Of a stretch of 22,600 bases of DNA, positions 1-7,052 are shown piece after piece. Source of the stretch: a virus. The position numbers and the translations under genes are program-made. How positions within the stretch are numbered: position 1 is the first letter of the stretch; every line of letters starts with the position of its first letter. The notes below the pieces were generated by a model. That model saw nothing but the letters and a program-made list of their open reading frames with translations, searched no databases and was not told the origin of the DNA. The DNA lies in IMG/VR virus record IMGVR_UViG_3300046003_004459, positions 1-22,600 of that record. One strand, written 5' to 3'.

Positions 1-433
1 AGACATTAGCCATATCAATAGTCATACTACCTTTTTCATTTACTGGTAATTTTGTTGATGCAACAATAGAATCATAAACAGCTGCTATTTCCATAACTGT
101 TTGTAAAAACAATTGAGGGTCTTCATTGTTTGGAAATTCAGGGTTTGTTTCTTCGATATTATTATGTAATCTTTTAATCATTTCATTACTTTGCTTATCA
201 ATAATGTTTCTTATTTTTTCAGCGTATTGAGCGTCAACTTTACTCTTACCAAATATTTTACCACCAGCTTTGTATCTTCCTAATTTAGATAAAGCATATT
301 TCACGGAATCCCAAATACCTTCATTTAAAGACCCTTCAGCTTCTAATTTTTCAATTTTTTCAACAGTTTCTTTAAGTATATGGTTGATAATTACACTATG
401 TTGTTGTTCTGTAAGTATTACTTTTTTGTTCAT
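1..433 (-). CDS. Hypothetical protein, N-terminal part (runs off window); shares N-terminal motif with its upstream neighbour
   Basis: The ATG is at 433 (reverse complement of cat at 431-433) and the frame stays open to base 2, giving the first 144 residues; the C-terminus lies outside the window. I do not recognise the family. The first 22 residues read MNKKVILTEQQHSVIINHIL followed by KE, then an acidic/basic helical stretch and a GRYKAGGKIFGK segment. The opening resembles that of the preceding gene (MKIRITESQYNRLLLKE): both have a short basic start, an LTE/ITE-x-Q pattern, a hydrophobic helix and a closing Leu-Lys-Glu. In T4, head-core proteins carry short N-terminal targeting peptides cleaved after (L/I)-x-E by the gp21 protease, so an internal head protein is a reasonable guess but unproven. 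The composition is charged and helical with no membrane segment. A promoter-like element sits 17 nt upstream of the start. Confidence 0.8.
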   Translation of the reverse strand, partial: MNKKVILTEQQHSVIINHILKETVEKIEKLEAEGSLNEGIWDSVKYALSKLGRYKAGGKIFGKSKVDAQYAEKIRNIIDKQSNEMIKRLHNNIEETNPEFPNNEDPQLFLQTVMEIAAVYDSIVASTKLPVNEKGSMTIDMANV

Positions 434-441
434 TATAAGTA

Positions 442-457
442 GTTTTATATATAAATA
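442..457 (-). promoter_or_regulatory. Putative phage promoter element (TATTTAT box) upstream of the gene starting at 433
   Basis: The minus strand reads TATTTATATATAAAAC, ending 8 nt before the ATG; the TATTTAT core (451-457) is 17 nt from the ATG. The same core followed by an A-rich tract precedes at least five other genes here. That it is a promoter is inferred from position and recurrence. Confidence 0.45.
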
Positions 458-484
458 TTCTTAAGTGTTTAAAAACACAAGAAT
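457..484 (-). other. Inverted repeat (hairpin) between the genes ending at 490 and starting at 433
   Basis: ATTCTT-AA-GTGTTT-AA-AAACAC-AAGAAT on the plus strand: a 6-bp inner stem and a 6-bp outer stem separated by a 2-nt bulge, 5 nt after the stop codon of the upstream gene. No T-run follows on the minus strand, so it is not a clear intrinsic terminator. It could be a processing or stability element, or an operator, since it touches the promoter-like box at 451-457. Confidence 0.4.
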
Positions 485-489
485 TAAGG

Positions 490-861
490 TTATTTTCTTA
501 ATATTTTATTCAAAACCGAATCCAATTTTAAGTCTTTTCCTTTTGAATATTTATTAAAGTTAGAAACAATTGTTTCAATATTATCATGTAATTTTTTTTC
601 AGCGTCAACCATACCCTTATTATTTAAATCATCAATGATTTCGTTCTTCTTATCAACGTTATTCATTATTGAATAAATTTTGTTTAAAACTGTTTCATTA
701 TCTAACGCTCTGTTAGCTAAAAATTCATTTTGACCTTTTAATGGTAAACCAATTAATTTAGCAAAACCAAGTATAGTATCAACATCAAAATTAAATTGAA
801 TTTCTTTTTCTTCTTTTAAAAGCAATCTATTGTATTGTGATTCTGTAATTCTAATTTTCAT
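490..861 (-). CDS. Hypothetical small charged protein with N-terminal ITES...LKE motif
   Basis: A 123-residue protein with no recognised domain, no membrane segment and no cysteine cluster. It is rich in Lys, Asp, Glu and Asn, and the region after about residue 20 looks mainly helical. It begins MKIRITESQYNRLLLKE; the pattern ITE-x-Q, a hydrophobic helix, then Leu-Lys-Glu matches the beginning of the next gene downstream (start 433). A cut after LKE would fit the (L/I)-x-E rule of T4-type prohead proteases, so it may be an internal head or scaffold-core protein; this is inference from the N-terminus alone. It is preceded by a TATTTAT box 14 nt before the ATG and separated from the tail sheath gene by an intrinsic terminator, so it probably has its own promoter. 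Confidence 0.75.
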   Translation of the reverse strand: MKIRITESQYNRLLLKEEKEIQFNFDVDTILGFAKLIGLPLKGQNEFLANRALDNETVLNKIYSIMNNVDKKNEIIDDLNNKGMVDAEKKLHDNIETIVSNFNKYSKGKDLKLDSVLNKILRK

Positions 862-867
862 AGTTAT

Positions 868-882
868 GTTTTATGATAAATA
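868..882 (-). promoter_or_regulatory. Putative phage promoter element (TATTTAT box) upstream of the gene starting at 861
   Basis: The minus strand reads TATTTATCATAAAAC, with the core at 876-882, 14 nt before the ATG. It differs at only one position from the element in front of the tail sheath gene (3865-3879). It lies directly after the sheath terminator, as expected for the start of a new transcription unit. Confidence 0.5.
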
Positions 883-895
883 TCTTCATAAAACG

Positions 896-924
896 AAAAA
901 AGCTTCCATTAAGGAAGCCTTTTT
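896..924 (-). terminator. Intrinsic terminator of the tail sheath gene
   Basis: On the minus strand GCTTCC-TTAAT-GGAAGC forms a 6-bp stem (902-907 with 913-918) followed by a run of T. The A-run before the stem extends pairing with the T-run. It lies 16 nt after the sheath stop codon. The symmetric A and T tracts could also let it act on the plus strand. Confidence 0.85.
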
Positions 925-939
925 GTTTTGTTTATTTTA

Positions 940-3822
940 TTAGATGTTATCGAAAGATGCACCAGTGTTCATAATTACGAACTCTAACTGGATGAACTCT
1001 AACGCTCTAGTTGGTTTCAAGAAAATTTGACCTGTAAGTTGATTTCTGTCGATATCTTCTGGGTCATTTGAAAGAACCACTCTAAAGTCTGTAAGACCTC
1101 TTTCTGCTCTAATGTTATCTAAGATTGGGTTAACCAATGATAAGAATTGATTTCTTACAACACTATCGTTTTGTTCAAACAACAATCTGATAGAAACAGC
1201 AGAAATAAGTTTTCTAGCTTGTAACAATAGTCTTCTAACGTTGATTCTGTCAAGAGCAGATTCTTTAACTTGAAGAGTTTTATTACCCCATATTTTAACA
1301 CCATCTGTTGTAAATGTTGCGATTGGGTTAACTCTGTTTTCGTATAACGCATCTCTTTCAGCAAGAGTAAGTTTTTTACGAGCTTGGATACAATCAACAT
1401 CACCTCTTTGAATACCAGCAACAGCAAACCAAGGGAAAGCAATATTATCGGTAAGAGCAATATTTCTTACAACATCTCTTGTAGCTGGCATCCAGATGTA
1501 AACGTTATTTTCCGTATCGTTTACTTGAATCCATGGCCAATATGTACAAGAATAGTTGCTATCGAATGAACCATCAGAATAGAAATCTGAAACTTCCTCA
1601 GCAGTTAAAATATCACCACCTGTGTTTAAATCAGGTGTTGTAAGGATATAAAGTGAGTCAGCTCTATCAGTTTCAACCATTTCAATAGCTGCTTCAATTA
1701 AGTTGCTGTTATCAAAAGTATCAATACCTGGAGTTGCAAACACATTAACATTAACAGCTTCTGGGTTTTTAAATGTCCAAATAGCTTCTAAATAAGCGTA
1801 GTAATCAGAGTTGATACCTAAATCACCATTCGAAAGAGTTCTGTTAACAAAAGCACCTGAAGTTAATCCTTTAACACCGTTTGAACCGTTGATTAAGAAT
1901 GAATCTAAATTACTTCTTCTTGTTCTGTAAATATCCCATCCATCAAAACCACCGTATGGTGCAAATGTAAATTTACGTGCAAATATTTTATTGTATGGGT
2001 TATCTGTATCAGCAACAGCTGTAGCGTTGAATGCAGCATCACCAGTCTCAAATAAGAACACTGGGCTGTAAGTGTCTCCACTACTGTTAATAACGATAAA
2101 TACGTTGTCAATTGTTGCGCCAGTAGCGCTTACATCCATGTGGAAACCTTTTGTCATACCAGTCCAAGTATCATAAGTTTGTCCAATAGGTGCACCTTTA
2201 TAATCAAAGAAATCAGCGTCAATACCAACAGTTTCAGATAAACCTAAATAGTATTTACGTTTATTTTGGAATGCATCATAAGCTGTTTTATATTCAATAT
2301 TTGGACTTACAACACTAGTGTTGCTATCTTCTTGGTAATCTCTAATTGGGTAACCAACAAAACCAGCTGGAATCATATCTCTAGTGTCAGATTCTGTATC
2401 CATTTCAATCAACACATAAGTTGATTTAGAAGGATATTCACCGTCCAATGTACCAATTCTTCTAGCTATATAGTTATTAGAAGTTGGGTCCATAGTTACA
2501 CGACTAAATGTTTCCAACACAGTTGGTTGAGCATCAGTATCGTAAAAACCTCTAACCACAACATCAAATTCACCAGAATCTAAGTTTATGTTTCTAACAG
2601 AAATTTTAAATTGTTCGTTTGCAGCATTACCGTCAGAAATAGTCCAAAATCTGAACAATCTAAACAAGTTAGTACCACGTAATTCAGAAACAACATAAGG
2701 TGTAACCGCTGGTTGATATTCTTGAAGATAATCATTGAATACATATAAGTCACCTTGTGGGCCACCGTATTCAATAAGATTTAAATTTATACCATATATT
2801 TTTTCGTTAGCGTTTAAATCGCTAAACATGTTTCTATAGAATTCTTCAACAAAGATTGCTGTTGAACCATCTTGAGCTTCTCTACCCAATACTCTTGTAA
2901 TGTAGTTTTGTTTTGTTCTATCAAAAGACAATACATAACTAAAAGCACCTTGAGTGTTAGAAACACCAGTCAAAGCAAAATCACCACTTGCACTAGTATT
3001 TGCAGCGGTATAATTTGGTGCAAATGTTAGGTTACCAGTAGCTGCACTGACTTCAAAGTTTGGTAGTTGGTTCAAAGTGTTAATACTACCTCTAGAACGT
3101 AACAATGTAACCAATTTATTTTCAACGTCAGAATATGCTGAACCAGAATAAGTTGTTGTTATACCAGTTGTTGTACCAGTAATGTATGTTGTTGTACTAA
3201 CAGTTGTTGTACCAGTAGATTTGACATATAAACTAAAAGATACCCCAGTAAATGAGCTACCTGTTTTTTTGTACTCTACGTCCACAGTTGCTGTACTACC
3301 AGTAGTGGTAGTGTAAGCTAAAAAGTTTAAACTTTGTGTAAGACTTCCGTCATTGTACAAATCTTGAATTAACGAATTAGTAGAACTTACGTTCACTAAA
3401 GTTCCTGAAGTGGAAGCAGTGTAAGTTAAAAGAGGGTTAAATGTATTTCCAGTTGATGTAATACCGCTTGTAGCTGGGTCTAAAGCACCTTGAAGAGTGA
3501 TTCCCCATGCTGGACCAGCATTGTAACCAGACAAACCTAATATTCTAGTTACGAATAATTGGTTAGATTGACTTAAATACGATTTAGCAATATAAGGTAA
3601 TTCATATTTTGGTGCTCCATTGTCTTTAATTTTAGTGGCGTTTTGCCCACCAAAGAAAGATTGGAATTCGCCATAATTGCCTACAAATATAGGTTGGAAA
3701 GCTGGACCAATAGTAGTCTCACCAACTAACCCTAAAGTTGTAACACCAATTTGACGTGTGATAAAAGATAAGTCTTTTTCTGAGGTATAAACCCCTGGAC
3801 TTACAAACACTTTTGTTGCCAT
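940..3822 (-). CDS. Contractile tail sheath protein (T4 gp18-like)
   Basis: This 960-residue protein forms the contractile sheath around the tail tube. The N-terminus (residues 6-58) has the sheath signature: FVSPGVYTSEKDLSFI, then GLVGETTIGPAFQPIFVGNY and a phenylalanine-rich FQSFFGG. The C-terminal domain (about 830-960) has TTDGVKIWGNKTL, the RRLLLQARKLISA helix and the LTGQIFLKPTRALEFIQLEF strand region, all typical of the phage_sheath family and the part that interlocks neighbouring subunits. It is clearly longer than T4 gp18 (659 aa). Part of the excess is a Thr/Ser/Gly-rich stretch at about residues 110-310, probably an exposed domain on the sheath exterior. It is transcribed alone, between a promoter-like element at 3865-3879 and a terminator at 896-924. 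No tube gene (gp19-like) follows it, unlike T4. Confidence 0.95.
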   Translation of the reverse strand: MATKVFVSPGVYTSEKDLSFITRQIGVTTLGLVGETTIGPAFQPIFVGNYGEFQSFFGGQNATKIKDNGAPKYELPYIAKSYLSQSNQLFVTRILGLSGYNAGPAWGITLQGALDPATSGITSTGNTFNPLLTYTASTSGTLVNVSSTNSLIQDLYNDGSLTQSLNFLAYTTTTGSTATVDVEYKKTGSSFTGVSFSLYVKSTGTTTVSTTTYITGTTTGITTTYSGSAYSDVENKLVTLLRSRGSINTLNQLPNFEVSAATGNLTFAPNYTAANTSASGDFALTGVSNTQGAFSYVLSFDRTKQNYITRVLGREAQDGSTAIFVEEFYRNMFSDLNANEKIYGINLNLIEYGGPQGDLYVFNDYLQEYQPAVTPYVVSELRGTNLFRLFRFWTISDGNAANEQFKISVRNINLDSGEFDVVVRGFYDTDAQPTVLETFSRVTMDPTSNNYIARRIGTLDGEYPSKSTYVLIEMDTESDTRDMIPAGFVGYPIRDYQEDSNTSVVSPNIEYKTAYDAFQNKRKYYLGLSETVGIDADFFDYKGAPIGQTYDTWTGMTKGFHMDVSATGATIDNVFIVINSSGDTYSPVFLFETGDAAFNATAVADTDNPYNKIFARKFTFAPYGGFDGWDIYRTRRSNLDSFLINGSNGVKGLTSGAFVNRTLSNGDLGINSDYYAYLEAIWTFKNPEAVNVNVFATPGIDTFDNSNLIEAAIEMVETDRADSLYILTTPDLNTGGDILTAEEVSDFYSDGSFDSNYSCTYWPWIQVNDTENNVYIWMPATRDVVRNIALTDNIAFPWFAVAGIQRGDVDCIQARKKLTLAERDALYENRVNPIATFTTDGVKIWGNKTLQVKESALDRINVRRLLLQARKLISAVSIRLLFEQNDSVVRNQFLSLVNPILDNIRAERGLTDFRVVLSNDPEDIDRNQLTGQIFLKPTRALEFIQLEFVIMNTGASFDNI

Positions 3823-3838
3823 ATTTTTTTACTTTTTA

Positions 3839-3884
3839 AATGATATTATTAATATTAATGTTTTGTTTTATAATAAATATCATT
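3839..3884. other. Inverted repeat around the tail sheath promoter region
   Basis: AATGATATT (3839-3847) and AATATCATT (3876-3884) are perfect 9-bp inverted arms 28 nt apart. The distal arm overlaps the TATTTAT box of the sheath gene. It could be an operator or the base of a leader hairpin; chance is possible in such AT-rich DNA. Confidence 0.3.
3865..3879 (-). promoter_or_regulatory. Putative phage promoter element (TATTTAT box) of the tail sheath gene
   Basis: The minus strand reads TATTTATTATAAAAC, identical except for one base to the element at 868-882. The core (3873-3879) is 50 nt before the ATG, so the sheath mRNA would have a longer leader than its neighbours. Confidence 0.5.
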
Positions 3885-3927
3885 AAAAATTCAAAAGTAG
3901 GTGCCCATAAAAATAATAATCACTTTT

Positions 3928-3960
3928 AGTATGAAAAAAATCATACTTTTGTGTATTTAT
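3928..3960 (+). promoter_or_regulatory. Palindrome overlapping a Bacteroidota-type -7 box and a TATTTAT box, upstream of the RHH-like gene
   Basis: AGTATGA-A6-TCATACT (3928-3947) is a perfect 7-bp inverted repeat. Its right arm runs into TACTTTTG (3944-3951), an exact match to the Bacteroidota TAnnTTTG promoter box. A TATTTAT box follows at 3954-3960, 13 nt before the ATG. A repressor bound to the palindrome would cover the promoter, which suggests autoregulation by the small downstream gene. Confidence 0.45.
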
Positions 3961-3973
3961 ATACAAAAACATT

Positions 3974-4123
3974 ATGAAAAGGGATAAAAACATAAAAATA
4001 ACACCAATAACCCATGACCTCTTAAAAAAGTATTGTGAAGAACATGGGTTGAAGATGTTTCAATTCGTAGAGTCGTTGATTAAAAAAAATTGTACTCCAA
4101 AGAAAGATTTATATGGTGAATAA
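3974..4123 (+). CDS. Small ribbon-helix-helix-like protein, putative DNA-binding regulator
   Basis: A 49-residue ORF, the only plus-strand gene in the first 14 kb. The start KNIKITPITHDLLKKY gives a short beta-strand (IKITPI) followed by two amphipathic helices separated by a short turn containing HGLKM. That layout is the Arc/MetJ/CopG ribbon-helix-helix fold, in which dimers insert the paired strands into the DNA major groove. The length also fits. It begins at ATG 3974 behind an A-rich leader (ACAAAAACATT) and a promoter region with a palindrome at 3928-3947. Its last 15 bases overlap the 3' end of the converging membrane-protein gene. The fold is inferred from pattern only. The presence of promoter, palindrome and a sensible product argues that it is real despite its size. 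Confidence 0.6.
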   Translation: MKRDKNIKITPITHDLLKKYCEEHGLKMFQFVESLIKKNCTPKKDLYGE

Positions 4124-4462
4124 TACAGCTAACAAAGCTCCAAGTATTCCACCATAACTACCCATGTTTAAATCAGTAATATCCCATGGTGCTTTGTGAT
4201 ATTTACTATAATACCATTCTCTTAAATAGTTAACAGCATATGCTCCAAACCCACCAACAAATAATTGGAATGGCATTCCTGTGTCAGCCAAATCAGCATG
4301 TGTTAACAAGAACCACATACTAAAGAAAGTTAACACTAGTGAATAACCTAAGTGTTTATGGTAATTTTGTTTTATAAAATCTTTGGTAAAGATTTTAGTT
4401 GTATCTGTTAGATACTTTTTAATGTTGTTCCATAAAATTGGACAAATTGTACATTCAATCAT
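4109..4462 (-). CDS. Small membrane protein, holin candidate
   Basis: A 117-residue protein with three probable membrane segments at about residues 37-54, 64-80 and 99-117 and a polar N-terminus. Charged or polar residues are spaced in a way reminiscent of the YfiM/DUF2279 and VanZ-like small membrane families: H37 at the start of the first segment, E82 after the second, D94 and D97 and a Gly-rich GSYGGILGALL in the third. It starts 11 nt after the stop of the chaperone-tipped fibre gene with no promoter in between, so the two are almost certainly co-transcribed. In T4 the holin gene t directly follows the distal tail-fibre genes 37 and 38, so a lysis role is plausible by position. The sequence does not prove it; an envelope-modifying or unknown membrane role is equally open. 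No lysozyme gene is adjacent. Confidence 0.7.
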   Translation of the reverse strand: MIECTICPILWNNIKKYLTDTTKIFTKDFIKQNYHKHLGYSLVLTFFSMWFLLTHADLADTGMPFQLFVGGFGAYAVNYLREWYYSKYHKAPWDITDLNMGSYGGILGALLAVLFTI

Positions 4463-4473
4463 GATTTTTGTTT

Positions 4474-7014
4474 TTAATTATTGTTATTTTTTAATTCTTT
4501 TATAACTGATTCTAATTTTTCTATTCTAATAATACTTTCTTGTAATGCTTTAACTGTTAATGATAAAATTCCGTCATAATCTAACCCATACACACCATTT
4601 TCTTCATTACCATTACCTAAAACTAATTCAGGGTATAGTTCAAGTATGTCTTGAGCAATAAAACCATGTCTTTTAATATTTTCATTATTTTTAAACTCAA
4701 ATTTAACTGGTTTTAATTTTTTAATTAATGTTGTTTTTTCATCATAAATATATTCTATATTTTTTTTAGTTCTTAAATCAGATGTACCACCACCTGGAGT
4801 ATTTAATACACCAGCATCTGTAAGACTAAAAGCTATATTGCTGTAAGCACTATTAACAATCTCAAGACCCCCAGTGTTGTTTAACCTAAAGGTTTTATTT
4901 ATATTGGTTGCACCAGCAGCTGTGTTTGTTACTTTAATAAAATCAGTATATCCAGTACCACCAACGGTGTTGCTACCACTAAATACAATCATAGATTGAT
5001 TATTACTAGCGTTTAAGTTTGCATAACCATAAGTACCCGTGCTAATATAACTATTACTTTGAATTGTTGTTCCAGAAATATCACCATCAGCTCTAATAAA
5101 ACTAGTTGTATTTCCAGCAGCGTTTAAACCCTCAAGCAACCTAGTTACATTATCAGCATTTCCAGTACCGTTCTCAATACTTAAACCACCCAACGTTGAG
5201 TTTATAATTATTTCAGGGTTTGTTGAGTTGTTATATGCTTGTTGAAGATTGGTTGTTGAAACACCACCCGTTCCACCTACTGATTCACCAAATTTTGATG
5301 CAAACGTAATTTTTGCTTGTGCTATATCACTTAAAAGTGTTGCGTCTGACCTGATAGACAATATTGCGATTAATACTGCGTTATCTCTAAAGTTTGAAAA
5401 TGTTGTAAATGCTTCGGTAGTAACAGCCGCAATTGCAGCGGTTAAATCTGTATATTTTGTTTGACCATATTGTATTCTAATTTGACCATTTTGTAACAAA
5501 AATATTCTTTGATTTGTTGCTTGTTTTGCTGGAGCTCCAATTGAAGTTATTATTCCATTTAAATCATAACTTCCTGGGATAATTGTAGTTCTATTGGTTG
5601 ATGTACCACCAGTTTGTGTTCTATATTGAAAAGTTGTTGGTGAGTTACCTGATATAGTTATGCTACTTGGGTTAAGTGGGTCTGTTGAAAACCCAATACC
5701 TAAACCCCATAAAATTCCACTACTAGTATTAAAAGTTAAACCTGTGTTTGGACTTGGATAAACACTTTCATTTATCAGTTTGATTGGCGTGAACATATCA
5801 CGAATCTGTGATATTGGTGATATTTCAAAATCAGGTTCGTTGAATGCATTGATAAGACTAGTTCTATTTCCATGACCCATTTTAGCCAAATAAATACTTT
5901 GTCTTCTTTGTTTCGGTGTTGGAAATGTTACTTGTTGTGTCAACGTACCAGCACTTGTAAGTAACAAATATGTTTGAGTTGCAGAACTATAATAAAGTGA
6001 TGGGATATTTGTTTGACCAGTATAGTTAACATAAAGAACATCTGGGACCAAAGGATTCGTAGTGTTATCAACAATCCATCCTTCTGCTGGACCAACATTA
6101 AATGTGGTGCTTGAAGCTAACGATATTCCACCAAAGCTAAAAACACCAGTTGAAATCACATTACCTTCTAATATGTTTCGTTGTAAATCTGTTAATGATA
6201 GGTTATTATTCTCATTTACTGGGTTAACAAATAATTTACCGTTTGTTGTGCCAGTTTGAATAATATAACCAACAGCGTTGGTTCTAGCAGTCAAAGGGAA
6301 GTTATTAAATTCTGTAGCGTTTTTAAATTCACCAGGGGTTGTATCCGAAGCATAAACCAACGAACCAACGCTAGCACCAGTTACAGTAATATCACTAATG
6401 ATACCATAAGTCAAAACAATACCTTCTGAATTGTTTGGTATTATTTCAGCAGAAACTCCGACAACATCTCTATCATTATAATGTCGATTAATAGCGAGTT
6501 GAACAGCTGGTAAACCACTATAACTAGATAAAAGCTCAATACCTTTACCCCTAGGTATGTCAAGTCCACTAATGTTGAATACTCTTAGGTAATTTTGTTG
6601 GCCTAAATTAACAGTAACTCCTTGATTTATTGATGTGTTGTATGATAAAGTTTTTTCTGTATTATTAAAATATACGGTTCCAGCAACAGTAGCGGCACTA
6701 GTTGTTCCAGTATTAAATATTATATAATCTACAGAATTTATACTAGTTGCTGATATTGTGTTAGCGGTTAAACCACCTGTGAATATTGTTGGGCCAGTTA
6801 CGGTACCACCAGTAAATGTAGTTGTTCCACCAGTCAAAACACTTGTTGAATCCAATAATGATACCCAACCAACCACACCATCTTTATTGATGTATTCGGT
6901 AGCTGTCAAGATATCGATATAAGTACAACCTTTTGTGGTTATGTGTGTTGGAACACCATAACCACTTTGATAATATATTGAACCTATCGGAAACGAACTT
7001 ATAAGTTGTGACAT
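4474..7014 (-). CDS. Tail fibre protein with C-terminal intramolecular chaperone (peptidase S74 type)
   Basis: An 846-residue protein. The last 102 residues (745-846) are a self-cleaving trimerisation chaperone. SDLRTKKNI at 745-753 matches the S-D-x-R-x-K-x-N-I signature, followed by KLKPVKFEFKN, a HGFIAQDILELYPELV core, and a terminal coiled helix starting LDYDGILSLTVKALQ. In characterised members the chaperone folds the fibre trimer and is released by cleavage just before the Ser, here S745. The preceding part is Thr/Ser/Asn/Gly-rich and beta-like, as in fibres and tailspikes. Near residues 60-93 a GGLTANTISATSI segment recurs in the 682-aa fibre gene, showing shared fibre modules. It is last in a run of fibre genes and is followed by the membrane protein. 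It probably forms the distal receptor-binding tip. Confidence 0.9.
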   Translation of the reverse strand: MSQLISSFPIGSIYYQSGYGVPTHITTKGCTYIDILTATEYINKDGVVGWVSLLDSTSVLTGGTTTFTGGTVTGPTIFTGGLTANTISATSINSVDYIIFNTGTTSAATVAGTVYFNNTEKTLSYNTSINQGVTVNLGQQNYLRVFNISGLDIPRGKGIELLSSYSGLPAVQLAINRHYNDRDVVGVSAEIIPNNSEGIVLTYGIISDITVTGASVGSLVYASDTTPGEFKNATEFNNFPLTARTNAVGYIIQTGTTNGKLFVNPVNENNNLSLTDLQRNILEGNVISTGVFSFGGISLASSTTFNVGPAEGWIVDNTTNPLVPDVLYVNYTGQTNIPSLYYSSATQTYLLLTSAGTLTQQVTFPTPKQRRQSIYLAKMGHGNRTSLINAFNEPDFEISPISQIRDMFTPIKLINESVYPSPNTGLTFNTSSGILWGLGIGFSTDPLNPSSITISGNSPTTFQYRTQTGGTSTNRTTIIPGSYDLNGIITSIGAPAKQATNQRIFLLQNGQIRIQYGQTKYTDLTAAIAAVTTEAFTTFSNFRDNAVLIAILSIRSDATLLSDIAQAKITFASKFGESVGGTGGVSTTNLQQAYNNSTNPEIIINSTLGGLSIENGTGNADNVTRLLEGLNAAGNTTSFIRADGDISGTTIQSNSYISTGTYGYANLNASNNQSMIVFSGSNTVGGTGYTDFIKVTNTAAGATNINKTFRLNNTGGLEIVNSAYSNIAFSLTDAGVLNTPGGGTSDLRTKKNIEYIYDEKTTLIKKLKPVKFEFKNNENIKRHGFIAQDILELYPELVLGNGNEENGVYGLDYDGILSLTVKALQESIIRIEKLESVIKELKNNNN
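6738..6776 (-). repeat. Copy of the dispersed GLTATTISATTY fibre repeat
   Basis: Encodes GGLTANTISATSI in the 846-aa fibre. It is a diverged relative of the three copies in the 682-aa fibre gene (10684-10743, 10805-10850, 11938-11976), including flanking TVTG/TVIG residues. Confidence 0.6.
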
Positions 7015-7052
7015 ACTAATTTTTATAAAATATAATTACCTATTGTGTTAGT

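Noticed and set aside
451-457. T4 late promoter TATAAATA read on the plus strand at several intergenic sites
   Set aside because: The match points away from the genes in nearly every case; the TATTTAT orientation on the coding strand fits the gene starts better.
587-700. tRNA or other structured RNA genes anywhere in the window
   Set aside because: I saw no cloverleaf with GTTCRAAYC-type arm in the few intergenic gaps; all gaps are shorter than about 160 bases and are explained by promoters and terminators.
1155-1460. 101-aa minus-strand open frame in another frame of the sheath gene
   Set aside because: It overlaps the most conserved sheath domain; Leu-rich out-of-frame product with no initiation signal.
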